Translations under genes and position numbers: made by a program | From: Pseudomonadota bacterium | Lineage (GTDB): Bacteria; Pseudomonadota; Gammaproteobacteria; Steroidobacterales; Steroidobacteraceae | Length of the DNA: 17,306 bases | NCBI GenBank assembly: GCA_021805275.1 | Contig: JAJZFQ010000277.1 | Span: 1 to 17,306, forward strand | Reading direction: 5' to 3' | Shown here: piece after piece, positions 6,882 to 14,950 of the stretch | Position numbering within the stretch: the first letter of the stretch is position 1 | How the letters are laid out: each line of letters begins with the position of its first letter | Notes under the pieces: model-generated | Databases searched by the model: none | Seen by the model: only the letters and a program-made list of their open reading frames with translations | What the model was told of the DNA's origin: nothing

Positions 6882-6911
6882 TTGACCCTGCTCAAAATAC
6901 TGCTGTACAGT
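6882..6911 (+). promoter_or_regulatory. Sigma-70-like promoter with an overlapping palindrome before the Rieske gene
   Basis: TTGACC (6882-6887) and TACAGT (6906-6911) are separated by 18 bp, a fair -35/-10 pair. The perfect eight-base palindrome CTGTACAG (6903-6910) overlaps the -10 element and is a natural place for the divergent TetR protein to bind. Transcription would start near 6918, leaving a very short leader before the GTG start candidates. Confidence 0.45.
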
Positions 6912-6941
6912 CGTTCAACAGTGGGCCACGTGAGTCCGGCC

Positions 6942-8120
6942 GTGAACGCATCTGCGACCGACATCGTCTCTGCAGTCGAGGAGGACTCGCACAGTTTGCC
7001 CGCCTGGATCTATCGCGATCCGGAGTTCTTCGAGCGCGAGCGGGAGCAGATCTTCCGCACCAGCTGGCAGCTCGTCTGCCACGTCAACGACATTGCGCAG
7101 CGCGGTGACTTTCACACGTTCGATTTCCTCGGCCAGAGCGTGGTCTCGGTCCGCGGCGATGACGGCGAGGTGCGCAGCTTCCACAACGTCTGCCGGCATC
7201 GCGCAGCCCGCCTGCTCGATGGATCCAAAGGACAGTGCGGTCGTCGCATTACCTGTCCTTATCATGCGTGGACTTACGCGACAGACGGGCGTCTGATTGC
7301 TCTACCACAGCGCGATGCGTTCCAAGGGCTCGACCGGCAGCAGCATGGCCTCGTCGCGTTGGAGCAGGAGATCTTTTTGGGCTTCGTGTTCGTGCGGTTG
7401 GCGCCCGGTGGGCCGAGCGTGCGCGAGATGGCTGCGCCGTACCTGCACGAGCTGACCGAGTATCGCCTGGAGGAACTGATTCCCCAGGGACGGGTCACGT
7501 TGCGTCCGCGTGCCGTGAACTGGAAGAACATTGCCGATAATTACGCCGACGGCTTGCACATCCCCGTGGCGCATCCGGGACTCTCGCGACTCTTCGGGGA
7601 CAGCTACGGCATCGAGGCGCAGCCCTGGATCGACAAGATGTGGGGGCAGTTGCGCCCGACGCCCTCGAGCAATTGGTCCGAGGCGCGCTACCAGAGGCTG
7701 CTGCCGCCCGTGGCACATCTGTCCGCGCCGCGTCAGCGGCTGTGGATTTACTTCAAGCTTTGGCCCAATCTGGCCTTCGACATCTATCCCGATCAGGTCG
7801 ACTTCATGCAGTTCCTGCCGATTTCTCCGACCGAAACGTTGATCCGCGAGATCGCCTACGTCCACCCCGATGAGCGGCGCGAGATGCGCGCGGCGCGCTA
7901 TCTGAACTGGCGGATCAACCGCCAGGTCAATCGCGAGGACACCGCGCTCATCGAGCGTGTCCAGGCCGGTATGGCCTCGGACAGCTACTCGGTGGGTCCG
8001 CTCGGGGACAACGAAGTCTGTCTGCGAAATTTCGCACGCCGGATGCGCTCGACCATCCCCGAGGCGCGCGCCCCTCGGGCGCCGCTGCCGGGCTGGAGCC
8101 ATCGTCATCATGACCGCTGA
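6942..8120 (+). CDS. Rieske non-heme iron oxygenase, alpha (catalytic) subunit
   Basis: Ring-hydroxylating or choline-monooxygenase-like oxygenase of about 392 residues. Rieske [2Fe-2S] ligands: Cys84 and His86 (NVCRHRA), Cys105 and His108 (CPYHAW). Catalytic domain: NWKNIADNYADGLHIPVAHP with Asp203, His206 and His211, the same spacing as Asp205, His208 and His213 of naphthalene dioxygenase; Asp333 (NREDTALIERVQAG) is the likely carboxylate ligand. No ATG lies near the N-terminus. GTG codons occur at 6921, 6930 and 6942; I chose 6942 because GAG sits seven bases before it, but the other two are possible. The open frame runs back across the TetR gene antisense and that part is not real. No beta subunit, ferredoxin or ferredoxin reductase is in view, so electrons must come from elsewhere. 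Substrate unknown. Confidence 0.9.
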   Translation: MNASATDIVSAVEEDSHSLPAWIYRDPEFFEREREQIFRTSWQLVCHVNDIAQRGDFHTFDFLGQSVVSVRGDDGEVRSFHNVCRHRAARLLDGSKGQCGRRITCPYHAWTYATDGRLIALPQRDAFQGLDRQQHGLVALEQEIFLGFVFVRLAPGGPSVREMAAPYLHELTEYRLEELIPQGRVTLRPRAVNWKNIADNYADGLHIPVAHPGLSRLFGDSYGIEAQPWIDKMWGQLRPTPSSNWSEARYQRLLPPVAHLSAPRQRLWIYFKLWPNLAFDIYPDQVDFMQFLPISPTETLIREIAYVHPDERREMRAARYLNWRINRQVNREDTALIERVQAGMASDSYSVGPLGDNEVCLRNFARRMRSTIPEARAPRAPLPGWSHRHHDR

Positions 8121-9735
8121 GCGACGCGATGTCGTGATCGTCGGCGGCGGTCACAACGGACTGGTGTGCGCGGCGTATCTGGCGCGGTCCGGACTGAAGG
8201 TCACCGTTCTCGAGCGCCGCCCTGTGGTCGGTGGTGCGGCGGTCACGGAGGAATTTCATCCGGGATTTCGCAACTCCGTGGCCGCCTACACCGTGTCGTT
8301 GCTCAATCCGAAGGTGATTCGCGACCTGAGTCTTCACGAGTACGGTCTGCGCATCGTGGAGCGGCGGCTCGCCAACTTCCTGCCGACGGCCGATGGGCGC
8401 TATCTGTGCAGCGGAGCGGGGCGCACGCGGGGCGAAGTGGCGAAGTTCTCCGCGGCCGACGCCGAGCGTCTCGAGGGTTACGCGGAGCGCCTGGAGAGGA
8501 TTGCGGATGTGCTGCGCGAACTGGTGCTGCAGACGCCACCGAACGTGGTGTCGGGGAACTGGTTCGCGGCGATCCCGGAGTTGCTGCGCACCGCGCGGCT
8601 CGGCTCGCGTCTCGGGCGGCTCGATATGGACTCGCGACGGGAGCTGCTGCGCCTGTTCGCGACTTCGGCCGGCGATTATCTCGAGGACTCGTTCGAGAGC
8701 GAACCGATCAAGGCCCTGTATGGCTTTGATGGCATCGTCGGACACTATGCCAGTCCGTACTCTCCCGGGTCCGCGTATGTGCTGCTGCATCACTGTTTCG
8801 GCGAGGTGAACGGGAAGAAGGGCACCTGGGGTCATGCGGTCGGTGGCATGGGTGCGATCACGCAGGCAATGGCCAAGTCCGCTGCGGCCCGCGGCGTGGA
8901 CATCCGCGTCGGCAGCGGGGTGCGCGAGGTGATGGTGGAGAAGGGCCGCGCGGTCGGGGTGGTGACGGCGGATGGCCAGATCGTGCGGGCGGCGGCGGTG
9001 GTCTCGAATCTCAATCCGCGGCTGCTCTATCTCAGTCTGATCGATCCGGCGGTCCTGCCGAAGCCGTTTCTCGAGCGCATGGGTCAGTGGCGATGCGGGT
9101 CGGGGACGTTCCGCATGAACGTCGCCTTGTCGGAGCTGCCGGACTTCACCTGCCTGCCCGGTACCGCCGTGGCCGATCACCATACCGCCGGCATCATTCT
9201 GGCGCCCACGCTCGGCTACATGGAGCAGGCGTATTTCGATGCGCGCACCAGCGGCTGGTCGCGCAAGCCGATCGTCGAGATGGTCATCCCCTCGACGCTC
9301 GATGATTCCCTCGCCCCGCCCGGTGGGCACGTGGCGAGTCTGTTCTGCCAGCATGTCGCGCCCGAGCTACCCAATGGCCAGTCCTGGGACGATCACCGCG
9401 AGAAGGTCGCCGATCTGATGATCGAGACGGTGAATCAGCATGCCCCGAATTTCAAGCGATCCGTGCTCGGGCGGCAGATCATGAGTCCGTTGGATCTGGA
9501 GCGTACGTTCGGGCTCATCGGCGGGGATATCTTCCATGGCCGGCTGCAACTCGACCAGATGTTCTCCGCGCGTCCGATGCTCGGCTACGGCAACTATCGC
9601 GGGCCGCTGCGCGGGTTGTATCTGTGCGGGTCGGGGACCCATCCCGGAGGCGGTGTCACCGGAGCGCCAGGCCACAACGCCGCGCAGGAAATCATGAGTG
9701 ACTTTCGGCTGCAGCGCCTGCGCAGGAGCAGCTGA
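8110..9735 (+). CDS. FAD-dependent oxidoreductase, PYROXD2 / phytoene-dehydrogenase-like
   Basis: Flavoprotein of 541 residues. The Rossmann FAD-binding motif VIVGGGHNG is at residues 9-17, with the ribose-binding acidic residue in VTVLERR and GGAAVTEEFHPGF following. The C-terminal FAD-binding signature LYLCGSGTHPGGGVTGAPGHNAA (about residues 504-526) is typical of the phytoene desaturase / PYROXD2 group, as is the internal GGMGAITQAMAKSA segment. The ATG at 8110 lies inside the last codons of the Rieske gene (11-bp overlap), so translation is probably coupled and the two proteins are likely to act in one pathway. Family members dehydrogenate or isomerise polyenes and other lipophilic substrates, and many are uncharacterised; no carotenoid gene is nearby. 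A direct role as reductase for the Rieske protein would be unusual, since no NAD(P)H-ferredoxin reductase motifs are evident. Confidence 0.88.
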   Translation: MTAERRDVVIVGGGHNGLVCAAYLARSGLKVTVLERRPVVGGAAVTEEFHPGFRNSVAAYTVSLLNPKVIRDLSLHEYGLRIVERRLANFLPTADGRYLCSGAGRTRGEVAKFSAADAERLEGYAERLERIADVLRELVLQTPPNVVSGNWFAAIPELLRTARLGSRLGRLDMDSRRELLRLFATSAGDYLEDSFESEPIKALYGFDGIVGHYASPYSPGSAYVLLHHCFGEVNGKKGTWGHAVGGMGAITQAMAKSAAARGVDIRVGSGVREVMVEKGRAVGVVTADGQIVRAAAVVSNLNPRLLYLSLIDPAVLPKPFLERMGQWRCGSGTFRMNVALSELPDFTCLPGTAVADHHTAGIILAPTLGYMEQAYFDARTSGWSRKPIVEMVIPSTLDDSLAPPGGHVASLFCQHVAPELPNGQSWDDHREKVADLMIETVNQHAPNFKRSVLGRQIMSPLDLERTFGLIGGDIFHGRLQLDQMFSARPMLGYGNYRGPLRGLYLCGSGTHPGGGVTGAPGHNAAQEIMSDFRLQRLRRSS

Positions 9736-9768
9736 AGAGTCCCCCGAGTCGGGCTCGCGGCGCTGAGC

Positions 9769-11358
9769 TCAGTGCGACGCGCTCATGCGCGCCCGGACGA
9801 TTTCGCGGAACAGCCTGCAGTGCGCGCGACGGATGTGGCTCGCATACGTGAGACGGCCGTTCGCCTGAAATTCAACGAAGCGCTCGCGGCGGCCGAACGC
9901 GGGCCAGGCGGGCAGCCCAGGTCCGTTCGGGTTGCCGGTCTTGGCGAAGTTCGTCCAGTAGCGTTCGATCATTCGCGAGAGCTGCCGGTCCGAGGCGGTG
10001 AAGTGAGCGCCGAGGAAGCCGTGGCTCGGAAAGGTCCCGAACACGTACGGAAGCTCCGAGGAGTGCACCGCGAAGGCATGGCCGGGCAGCGGATGATCGA
10101 ATTCGTACTCGTAGACACGATGAGCCGCTGCGACGTGCCAGCGCGCCTCGAGCACGGCTGGACAGCGGAACGTGTCATCGGCGAGCAGCTGGTTGAGCGC
10201 ACTGCCGTACTTCGCGTTGCGGGTGCCCGCTGCCCCGTGCGCGAATCCGTACGATGCGAGCACCTGCGGTGCCAGCGATCCGGCCGCGTGGCGGATGCTC
10301 GCGCGAACGACACTGAGCGGCAGCGGGAAGTTCATCTCCCGAGTCGTCGTGCCGAACAGCAGCGGTACGGGGGCCTCGCGGCCGGCGGCATAGGTGAGCA
10401 ACGGCACGCGCCGGATCACCCAGCCGTCGACGTCCGGGAGCGGATACCGCACGGAACCGCGCGGTAACGCCGAGAGCTTCTCGAGCAGCGTTCGACCCGA
10501 CATCCTGCGCAGTTGTGCGATGCCTGCGGCGCCCGGCATTGCGCCCAGGGCGGCCACCAGTTGCGCTCCGGCGCGCTCGGCCTGCGCCAGGGGCGCGACC
10601 GGGGGTACGAACGGCGTGCCGCTTTCCTCGATGGCTCTCTGGAACAGTCCGCGCGCGGTGGAGGCCATGAGCAGTCCGGTGTCGGTGCCCCCGGCGGACT
10701 GTCCGAAAATCGTGATGTTGTGTGGGTCGCCGCCGAAGCGCGCAATGTTTGCACGCACCCAGCGCAGGGCGAGAATCTGATCCATCAGCCCGTAGTTTCC
10801 CGAGGCATGATGCGGGGACTCCCGGGTGAGCGCGGGGTCGGCGAGAAAGCCGAACAGGCCGAGCCGGTAGTTGATCGTGACGAGAACGACGCCGTGATCG
10901 ACCAGCGTTCCGAAGTTATACAGCGCCGATCCGCCGGTGCCGCCGATGTTGGCCCCCCCGTGGATCCAGAACATGACCGGCAGCGGCCGCTTCAGGGGCC
11001 CGCGCGGCACGATGACATTCAGGTACAGGCAGTCCTCGCGCCCTGAGGCGGCCGCTCGTGCATTCCATGGGCCGAGCGGCGGCTGCAGGCAGGGCGCGCC
11101 GAAGTGCACCGCGCTGCGCACCCCGCGCCAGGGCTTGACCGGCACCGGGGGCTTCCAGCGCAATGGGCCGACGGGCGGTTCGGCATAGGGAATGCCGAGG
11201 AATTCCGCGCCTCCGCCCGGTCGCGGCCGCCCGCGCAGCCGTCCCTCCTGGGTCGACACGATGGGCGCGCGCAGGGGCGTCGCGGCATGGCCGGGGGATG
11301 CGCCGAGCGCGCCGTAAACCAGGGCGAGTGCCGCCATCGTGCGCACAGCGCGTGTCAT
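9769..11358 (-). CDS. Exported type-B carboxylesterase (alpha/beta hydrolase)
   Basis: The 529-residue protein belongs to the carboxylesterase/cholinesterase family. A signal peptide is visible (residues 1-25, ending PGHA/AT), so it acts in the periplasm or outside. Family landmarks: FLGIPYAEPPVGPLRW (53-68), EDCLYLNV (108-115), oxyanion-hole HGG (133-135), nucleophile Ser221 in GQSAGG, likely acid Glu341 in GTTTREMNF, and catalytic His432 in HSSELPYVFG. The nucleophile elbow has Gln where most type-B enzymes have Glu (GESAGG). The ATG at 11358 has CGGAG five bases upstream. It lies 312 bp downstream of the TonB-dependent receptor on the same strand and converges on the flavoprotein gene (33-bp gap). 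Ester hydrolysis is confident; the natural substrate is unknown. Confidence 0.92.
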   Translation of the reverse strand: MTRAVRTMAALALVYGALGASPGHAATPLRAPIVSTQEGRLRGRPRPGGGAEFLGIPYAEPPVGPLRWKPPVPVKPWRGVRSAVHFGAPCLQPPLGPWNARAAASGREDCLYLNVIVPRGPLKRPLPVMFWIHGGANIGGTGGSALYNFGTLVDHGVVLVTINYRLGLFGFLADPALTRESPHHASGNYGLMDQILALRWVRANIARFGGDPHNITIFGQSAGGTDTGLLMASTARGLFQRAIEESGTPFVPPVAPLAQAERAGAQLVAALGAMPGAAGIAQLRRMSGRTLLEKLSALPRGSVRYPLPDVDGWVIRRVPLLTYAAGREAPVPLLFGTTTREMNFPLPLSVVRASIRHAAGSLAPQVLASYGFAHGAAGTRNAKYGSALNQLLADDTFRCPAVLEARWHVAAAHRVYEYEFDHPLPGHAFAVHSSELPYVFGTFPSHGFLGAHFTASDRQLSRMIERYWTNFAKTGNPNGPGLPAWPAFGRRERFVEFQANGRLTYASHIRRAHCRLFREIVRARMSASH

Positions 11359-11670
11359 GGTGACTCCGGGTGGGGCGCGCGGCGCAGACCGCAGCGCAAC
11401 GCCATAGTATGCACTTTGCGTGACTCCGGCGGACGGCCGCGAGCAGACCGGTGCATACCCGCGGCGTGCCAGCGGCGGCCTCGAACCTCAAGTGCGCGAC
11501 CGGACCGGCACCGGTGGTGTCGAGCGGCGCCGAGTCGACGCTGCCGAGCGCGAGGCGCACCGTGGCGATGCGCGCGAAAATGATGCGGAGGCCCGCGCAC
11601 GATTGCGCCGCCTGAGTTGCTTGCGAGGACTCTTGCGGCGAGCGGAGCGCTCGAGGGCGAGCGCCGGGTC
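11359..11670. other. 312-bp intergenic stretch between esterase and TonB receptor genes
   Basis: No gene is supported here; the open frames are Arg-rich shadows. It holds the hairpin listed at 11647-11664, a short dyad ACCGG-CA-CCGGT at 11504-11515, and presumably the esterase promoter, which I could not place with confidence. Confidence 0.6.
11647..11664 (-). terminator. Hairpin just after the TonB-receptor stop, possible terminator
   Basis: GCGCTCG and CGAGCGC form a perfect seven-base-pair stem around a four-base loop, beginning seven bases after the stop codon. A G-U pair could extend it. No U-tract follows, so termination is uncertain. Confidence 0.35.
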
Positions 11671-14613
11671 TCAACTAATGTGGTAATTCATGCTGGCATA
11701 GACCGTGCGGCCGGGTGCGCGGTAGATCGACGGATCGTAGTTCGATGACTGTGTGACCGAGATCGGCGGGGCTTTGCCGAGCAGGTTGTCGACCCCGGCG
11801 GTCACGGTCAATCGGCGCGAGAACCGATAGTCGAGATAGACGTCGTGATACAGGGTGGTGCCGAGGTGGTTGCGTGATTGGCTGGAGTCGGTGAGGTTCG
11901 GTTGCGAGCACAGGCCGAGCGCCGTGTAGCTGTACGGGGTGCCGTCGTAGCGGTCGCTACAGGCCTCGCTCATCGGGCCGATGGCGGTGATCTGCCAGCC
12001 CGCCTCCCACCGGCCCTGCGTCCATTCGAGCAGTGCGGTGCCGTCCCAGATCGGAATGCCGCTGGGGGAGCCGGAGCCGAGCTCCACGCCGGCCAGCTCC
12101 TGCACCTGCATGCCCTGGTTCGTCGCGGTGGCCACGGTGTAGTGGTGTGTCCAGGCGATGTCGCTGCGCACGCTGAGGCGGCCGACCGTCGTGCGCCAGG
12201 CGTATTGGAAGCCGCCGATCAGCCAGTCGGTGAAGATGCTCTGGCCGTTCGTTGCCTGGGTGGAGACGACGGTTAATTGCCCGTCCGGTGCGCGGTCGAT
12301 GCCTGCGCAGGACGGCGTGTTGCCCAGATCGTAGCATTCGATCAAAGTCTGCTGTGGGCTGAGGCGACTGATCGCAGCATTGATCTTGATGCGGTAGTAC
12401 GCGATGTTCAGGGCCAGTCCCGCCACCGCGTGTGGCGTCCACCGGGCGCTGAGCCAGCTATTCTCGCTACGCTCGGCCTGCAGCGCGGAGTTGCCGATCT
12501 TCAGATTCTGCACCTGGTTGTTCGTCTGCAGGTAGCTCGCCGGGATGCTCGCCGCAGCGCATGCGGCCGCGACAGTGGGCGCCACCGATGCTGCGCTGTA
12601 GTTGCTGCACGGATCGCTGATGGTGGCGGCGGCACCCGGCATGGACTGACCGAGCTCACGCAGATCCGGCGTGCGAAAGCCTTGCGTCCAGCCGGCCTGC
12701 AGCGTCAGATCGGTGCGGGCATCGAAGCTGAGGGTGGTCTCGGCGACGTGGCCGGTGCCGGTATCGGAATAACGGTAGACGCGCAGACCCGCACCGAGCG
12801 TCAGGGCATGAACGCCGCCGATGATCGGCACGATACTCTCGGCCCACAGGGCGTTGCCGCTGTAACCGCCGACGTAGGCCGGCACCGACAGCAGCGGCAC
12901 GGCGCTGTCGATCCCCTGGCTCGCCGCCGGGTCGGGCGTGAAGTCGCCGTGGCGCGCCAGGTATTGGTAGCCGAGACCGAGCGCGAGTGGACCGGCCGGC
13001 AGGCTGAGCAGCCGGTGTTGCGCCAGCCGCACGTCGAGCGTCTGGAGCGAATTGGCGATCTGGTTGTGCTCGGGCAGGCCGATGAACGCGAGCATCGGGG
13101 CAGTCAGGCCGCCCGGTCCCGCGAACAGGTTCACCGGCGTGCACTGCGGCACCGAGGCGCAGGCCTGCGGGCTGCCGAGGGCCAAGGCGAGGTTGTTCAG
13201 GTTGACCCGCCCCTGATTCTGATCCTCGACGCGGCTCGCCGACCAGAGATACTCAATATGCCAGTGCCACGGTGAGCGCGCATCGCGTTCGAGACGGCCG
13301 GTGAGCGAGACCGTGGCGCGGTAGGTGTCGGAGCGGTCGTGGAACAGCACGGGTCCGAGTCCGCTCAGCCGCTGCGACAGTGCGATCAGGTTGGCATTGG
13401 CGCCGCTCGCCTCGAGCGCCACGCCGAACGGGTTGTAGGGCTGGTTGGCGCTGATGGAGATCGGCAGCCCGGAGGTCCCGAGGGTGATCGTGCTCGGCGC
13501 TCCGGACTGGCTCGCGGTCCGCTGGCCGACGAACACGCTGGCATCGGCCCGCACGCCATCGCCCAGATCATGGTAGCCGCTGACGTAGAGGCCCCACTGC
13601 TGCAAGGGCATGATCAGATCGTTGTAGGGCAGGGTGTTGAAGGCCGTCGCGGTGCCGAGCGGCACGAAGCCGCCGCCGGCGACCGGGGAGGCGGTGAGGT
13701 TGCACAGTCGAGATCCCGTGCTCTGCAGCGGGCAGAGACTCGAATTCGCGTAAGGTCCGCCGGTCGGCACGAACGTGAATTGACCATACGGGGTGATCGG
13801 GCTTTCGCGGGTGGTGCCGCTGCCGGCCAGAGGTTCGCCGGTGAGGGCCCGTGCGGCGCTCGAGACACCGCTCTGGTTCGACTCGCTGAGCAGTGCCATC
13901 AGGCCGGAGTATGTGCCGCGCCGACCGAGCGCGACACTGGCCCAGGTGCGCTGTCCGTCCCAATGTCCGCTGCCCTGCGACATGCCGGTGCCCGCCGAGG
14001 CCATGACGCCGTTGAACGAAGGCACGGTGATGATGTTGAGCACACCGGCGATCGCGCCGTCGCCGTAGGCGACGGATCCGCGCGCGGGATAGACTTCGAT
14101 CTTCTGGATCAGCGCCACGGGAAAGGTCGACAGGTCCGTGTCGCCCTGAAAGCCCTCGATCCAGCGTTGTCCGTTGACGAGAATCACCACCCGTGAGTTG
14201 GTCAAGTCGAACAGATCCGCGCTCTGCTCCCCGCCGTTGGTGAACTTGCTCGTCCTGCCGGTGCCGAGCCCATTGGAACTGCCGAACAGCGGCATCAGCC
14301 GCAAGGCTTGTCCGAGGTTCTCCACACCGAGGTTGTGCAACGTCGTGGCGGTGAGCACCTTCACCGGTGCATGGGTCCGCAGTCCGAGCACCGGCGGCTG
14401 GCGTGCCTCGATCAGTACCGGGCCGATCTGCGCCGAGGCCGATTCCTGCGGTGCGTCGGCCGCGGCCGCGTGCGACAGGAGCGCGGCGCACAGTGCGAGC
14501 AGCCATCGGTACCCCGTCGCGTCGGTGGGGCATCGCCGCGCCGGTGGCGAGGTGGCGGTCCCTCGCGGGTGAACGACGCGGGCGATCGCCACTGCGTCAG
14601 GTGCATCGGGCAT
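11671..14613 (-). CDS. TonB-dependent outer-membrane receptor
   Basis: Predicted receptor of 980 residues that would import a ligand across the outer membrane using TonB energy. The ATG at 14613 has GGGAG eight bases upstream. The N-terminus is unusual: about 34 polar residues precede the hydrophobic signal core (YRWLLALCAALLSHAAAA), so the signal peptide is long. A TonB-box-like GPVLIEAR (64-71) follows. The plug occupies about residues 80-200, with VVILVNGQRW (142-151) and YGDGAIAGVLNI (183-194) typical of the family; the rest is a 22-strand barrel with extended Cys-containing loops. The last residues are NYHIS, so the usual C-terminal Phe is replaced by Ser with Tyr three residues in. The ligand cannot be read from sequence. 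Neighbours: an exported esterase downstream and a divergent BlaI/M56 pair upstream. Confidence 0.92.
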   Translation of the reverse strand: MPDAPDAVAIARVVHPRGTATSPPARRCPTDATGYRWLLALCAALLSHAAAADAPQESASAQIGPVLIEARQPPVLGLRTHAPVKVLTATTLHNLGVENLGQALRLMPLFGSSNGLGTGRTSKFTNGGEQSADLFDLTNSRVVILVNGQRWIEGFQGDTDLSTFPVALIQKIEVYPARGSVAYGDGAIAGVLNIITVPSFNGVMASAGTGMSQGSGHWDGQRTWASVALGRRGTYSGLMALLSESNQSGVSSAARALTGEPLAGSGTTRESPITPYGQFTFVPTGGPYANSSLCPLQSTGSRLCNLTASPVAGGGFVPLGTATAFNTLPYNDLIMPLQQWGLYVSGYHDLGDGVRADASVFVGQRTASQSGAPSTITLGTSGLPISISANQPYNPFGVALEASGANANLIALSQRLSGLGPVLFHDRSDTYRATVSLTGRLERDARSPWHWHIEYLWSASRVEDQNQGRVNLNNLALALGSPQACASVPQCTPVNLFAGPGGLTAPMLAFIGLPEHNQIANSLQTLDVRLAQHRLLSLPAGPLALGLGYQYLARHGDFTPDPAASQGIDSAVPLLSVPAYVGGYSGNALWAESIVPIIGGVHALTLGAGLRVYRYSDTGTGHVAETTLSFDARTDLTLQAGWTQGFRTPDLRELGQSMPGAAATISDPCSNYSAASVAPTVAAACAAASIPASYLQTNNQVQNLKIGNSALQAERSENSWLSARWTPHAVAGLALNIAYYRIKINAAISRLSPQQTLIECYDLGNTPSCAGIDRAPDGQLTVVSTQATNGQSIFTDWLIGGFQYAWRTTVGRLSVRSDIAWTHHYTVATATNQGMQVQELAGVELGSGSPSGIPIWDGTALLEWTQGRWEAGWQITAIGPMSEACSDRYDGTPYSYTALGLCSQPNLTDSSQSRNHLGTTLYHDVYLDYRFSRRLTVTAGVDNLLGKAPPISVTQSSNYDPSIYRAPGRTVYASMNYHIS

Positions 14614-14820
14614 GACATGTTCTCCCTTCAAAACGGACTCGGCGCGGGGACCTCGGCGCGTTCCGCAGGACGCTGCGACGGGGTTCGGCTGCGCCGACGG
14701 GTCTCTTTTGGGCAGAGGCTGTGCCGGCGGTCCGCAGCGCGCCGTGGCGATGCTCGGCGGCGCAGGGACAACCCCCTCATGCGCTGTGAGGGCGTGCCCT
14801 GCGGGAAGTGTAAAGAACGG

Positions 14821-14838
14821 CCGGGCAGTACTACCAGG
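14821..14838. promoter_or_regulatory. Imperfect 18-bp palindrome, candidate BlaI-type operator
   Basis: CCGGGCAGTACTACCAGG is symmetric about AGTACT, with seven of nine base pairs matching. It sits in the divergent region about 110-130 bp before the repressor start and about 210 bp before the receptor start. BlaI/MecI proteins bind such dyads as dimers, but this does not match the staphylococcal TACA-TGTA core exactly. Confidence 0.35.
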
Positions 14839-14910
14839 GGTCGTAATTGCGCACCGCGCGTCCGGCGCAGCGGGCATTGCACGGAGCCGCGGAACTTGCG
14901 AGGCTTCGGT

Positions 14911-14927
14911 TGCGGCGAATCGCCGCA
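14911..14927 (+). promoter_or_regulatory. Perfect hairpin/dyad upstream of the BlaI-like gene
   Basis: TGCGGCGA and TCGCCGCA are exact inverted repeats around a single A (as RNA, a seven-base-pair stem with an AAU loop). It ends five bases before the ATG at 14933 and 23 bases before the GTG at 14951. It would mask a ribosome site for the ATG, which favours the GTG, and could be an autoregulatory operator or leader hairpin. Confidence 0.4.
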
Positions 14928-14950
14928 GCGGGATGAGGCAGGGGGTTCGC

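Larger units (their letters stand above)
14614..14950. other. 337-bp divergent control region (TonB receptor / BlaI-M56 pair)
   Basis: Both flanking genes read outward from this stretch. The frame of the BlaI-like gene stays open across it, but the translation is Gly/Arg/Cys-rich with no family match. Two dyads lie in it (listed separately). I could not identify a convincing -35/-10 pair in either direction. Confidence 0.55.

Noticed and set aside
6740..6964. Minus-strand open frame whose TGA overlaps the TetR ATG, possible coupled leader peptide
   Set aside because: Its sequence is antisense to the Rieske N-terminus and promoter and shows no motif; the TGATG overlap is probably chance, though a very short leader peptide cannot be fully excluded.
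7948..9354. Long minus-strand open frame (468 codons) opposite the Rieske/flavoprotein genes
   Set aside because: The plus-strand frames carry clear FAD and Rieske motifs; the antisense translation is His/Arg-rich with no motif. It is a GC-driven shadow.
9743..9753. CCCGA-G-TCGGG as a bidirectional terminator between the convergent flavoprotein and esterase genes
   Set aside because: A five-base-pair stem with a one-base centre and no T-run is too weak to call.
12277..13275. Plus-strand open frame of 332 codons inside the TonB receptor
   Set aside because: The receptor reads through the whole interval on the minus strand with normal barrel sequence; the opposite frame is Arg/Gly-rich.
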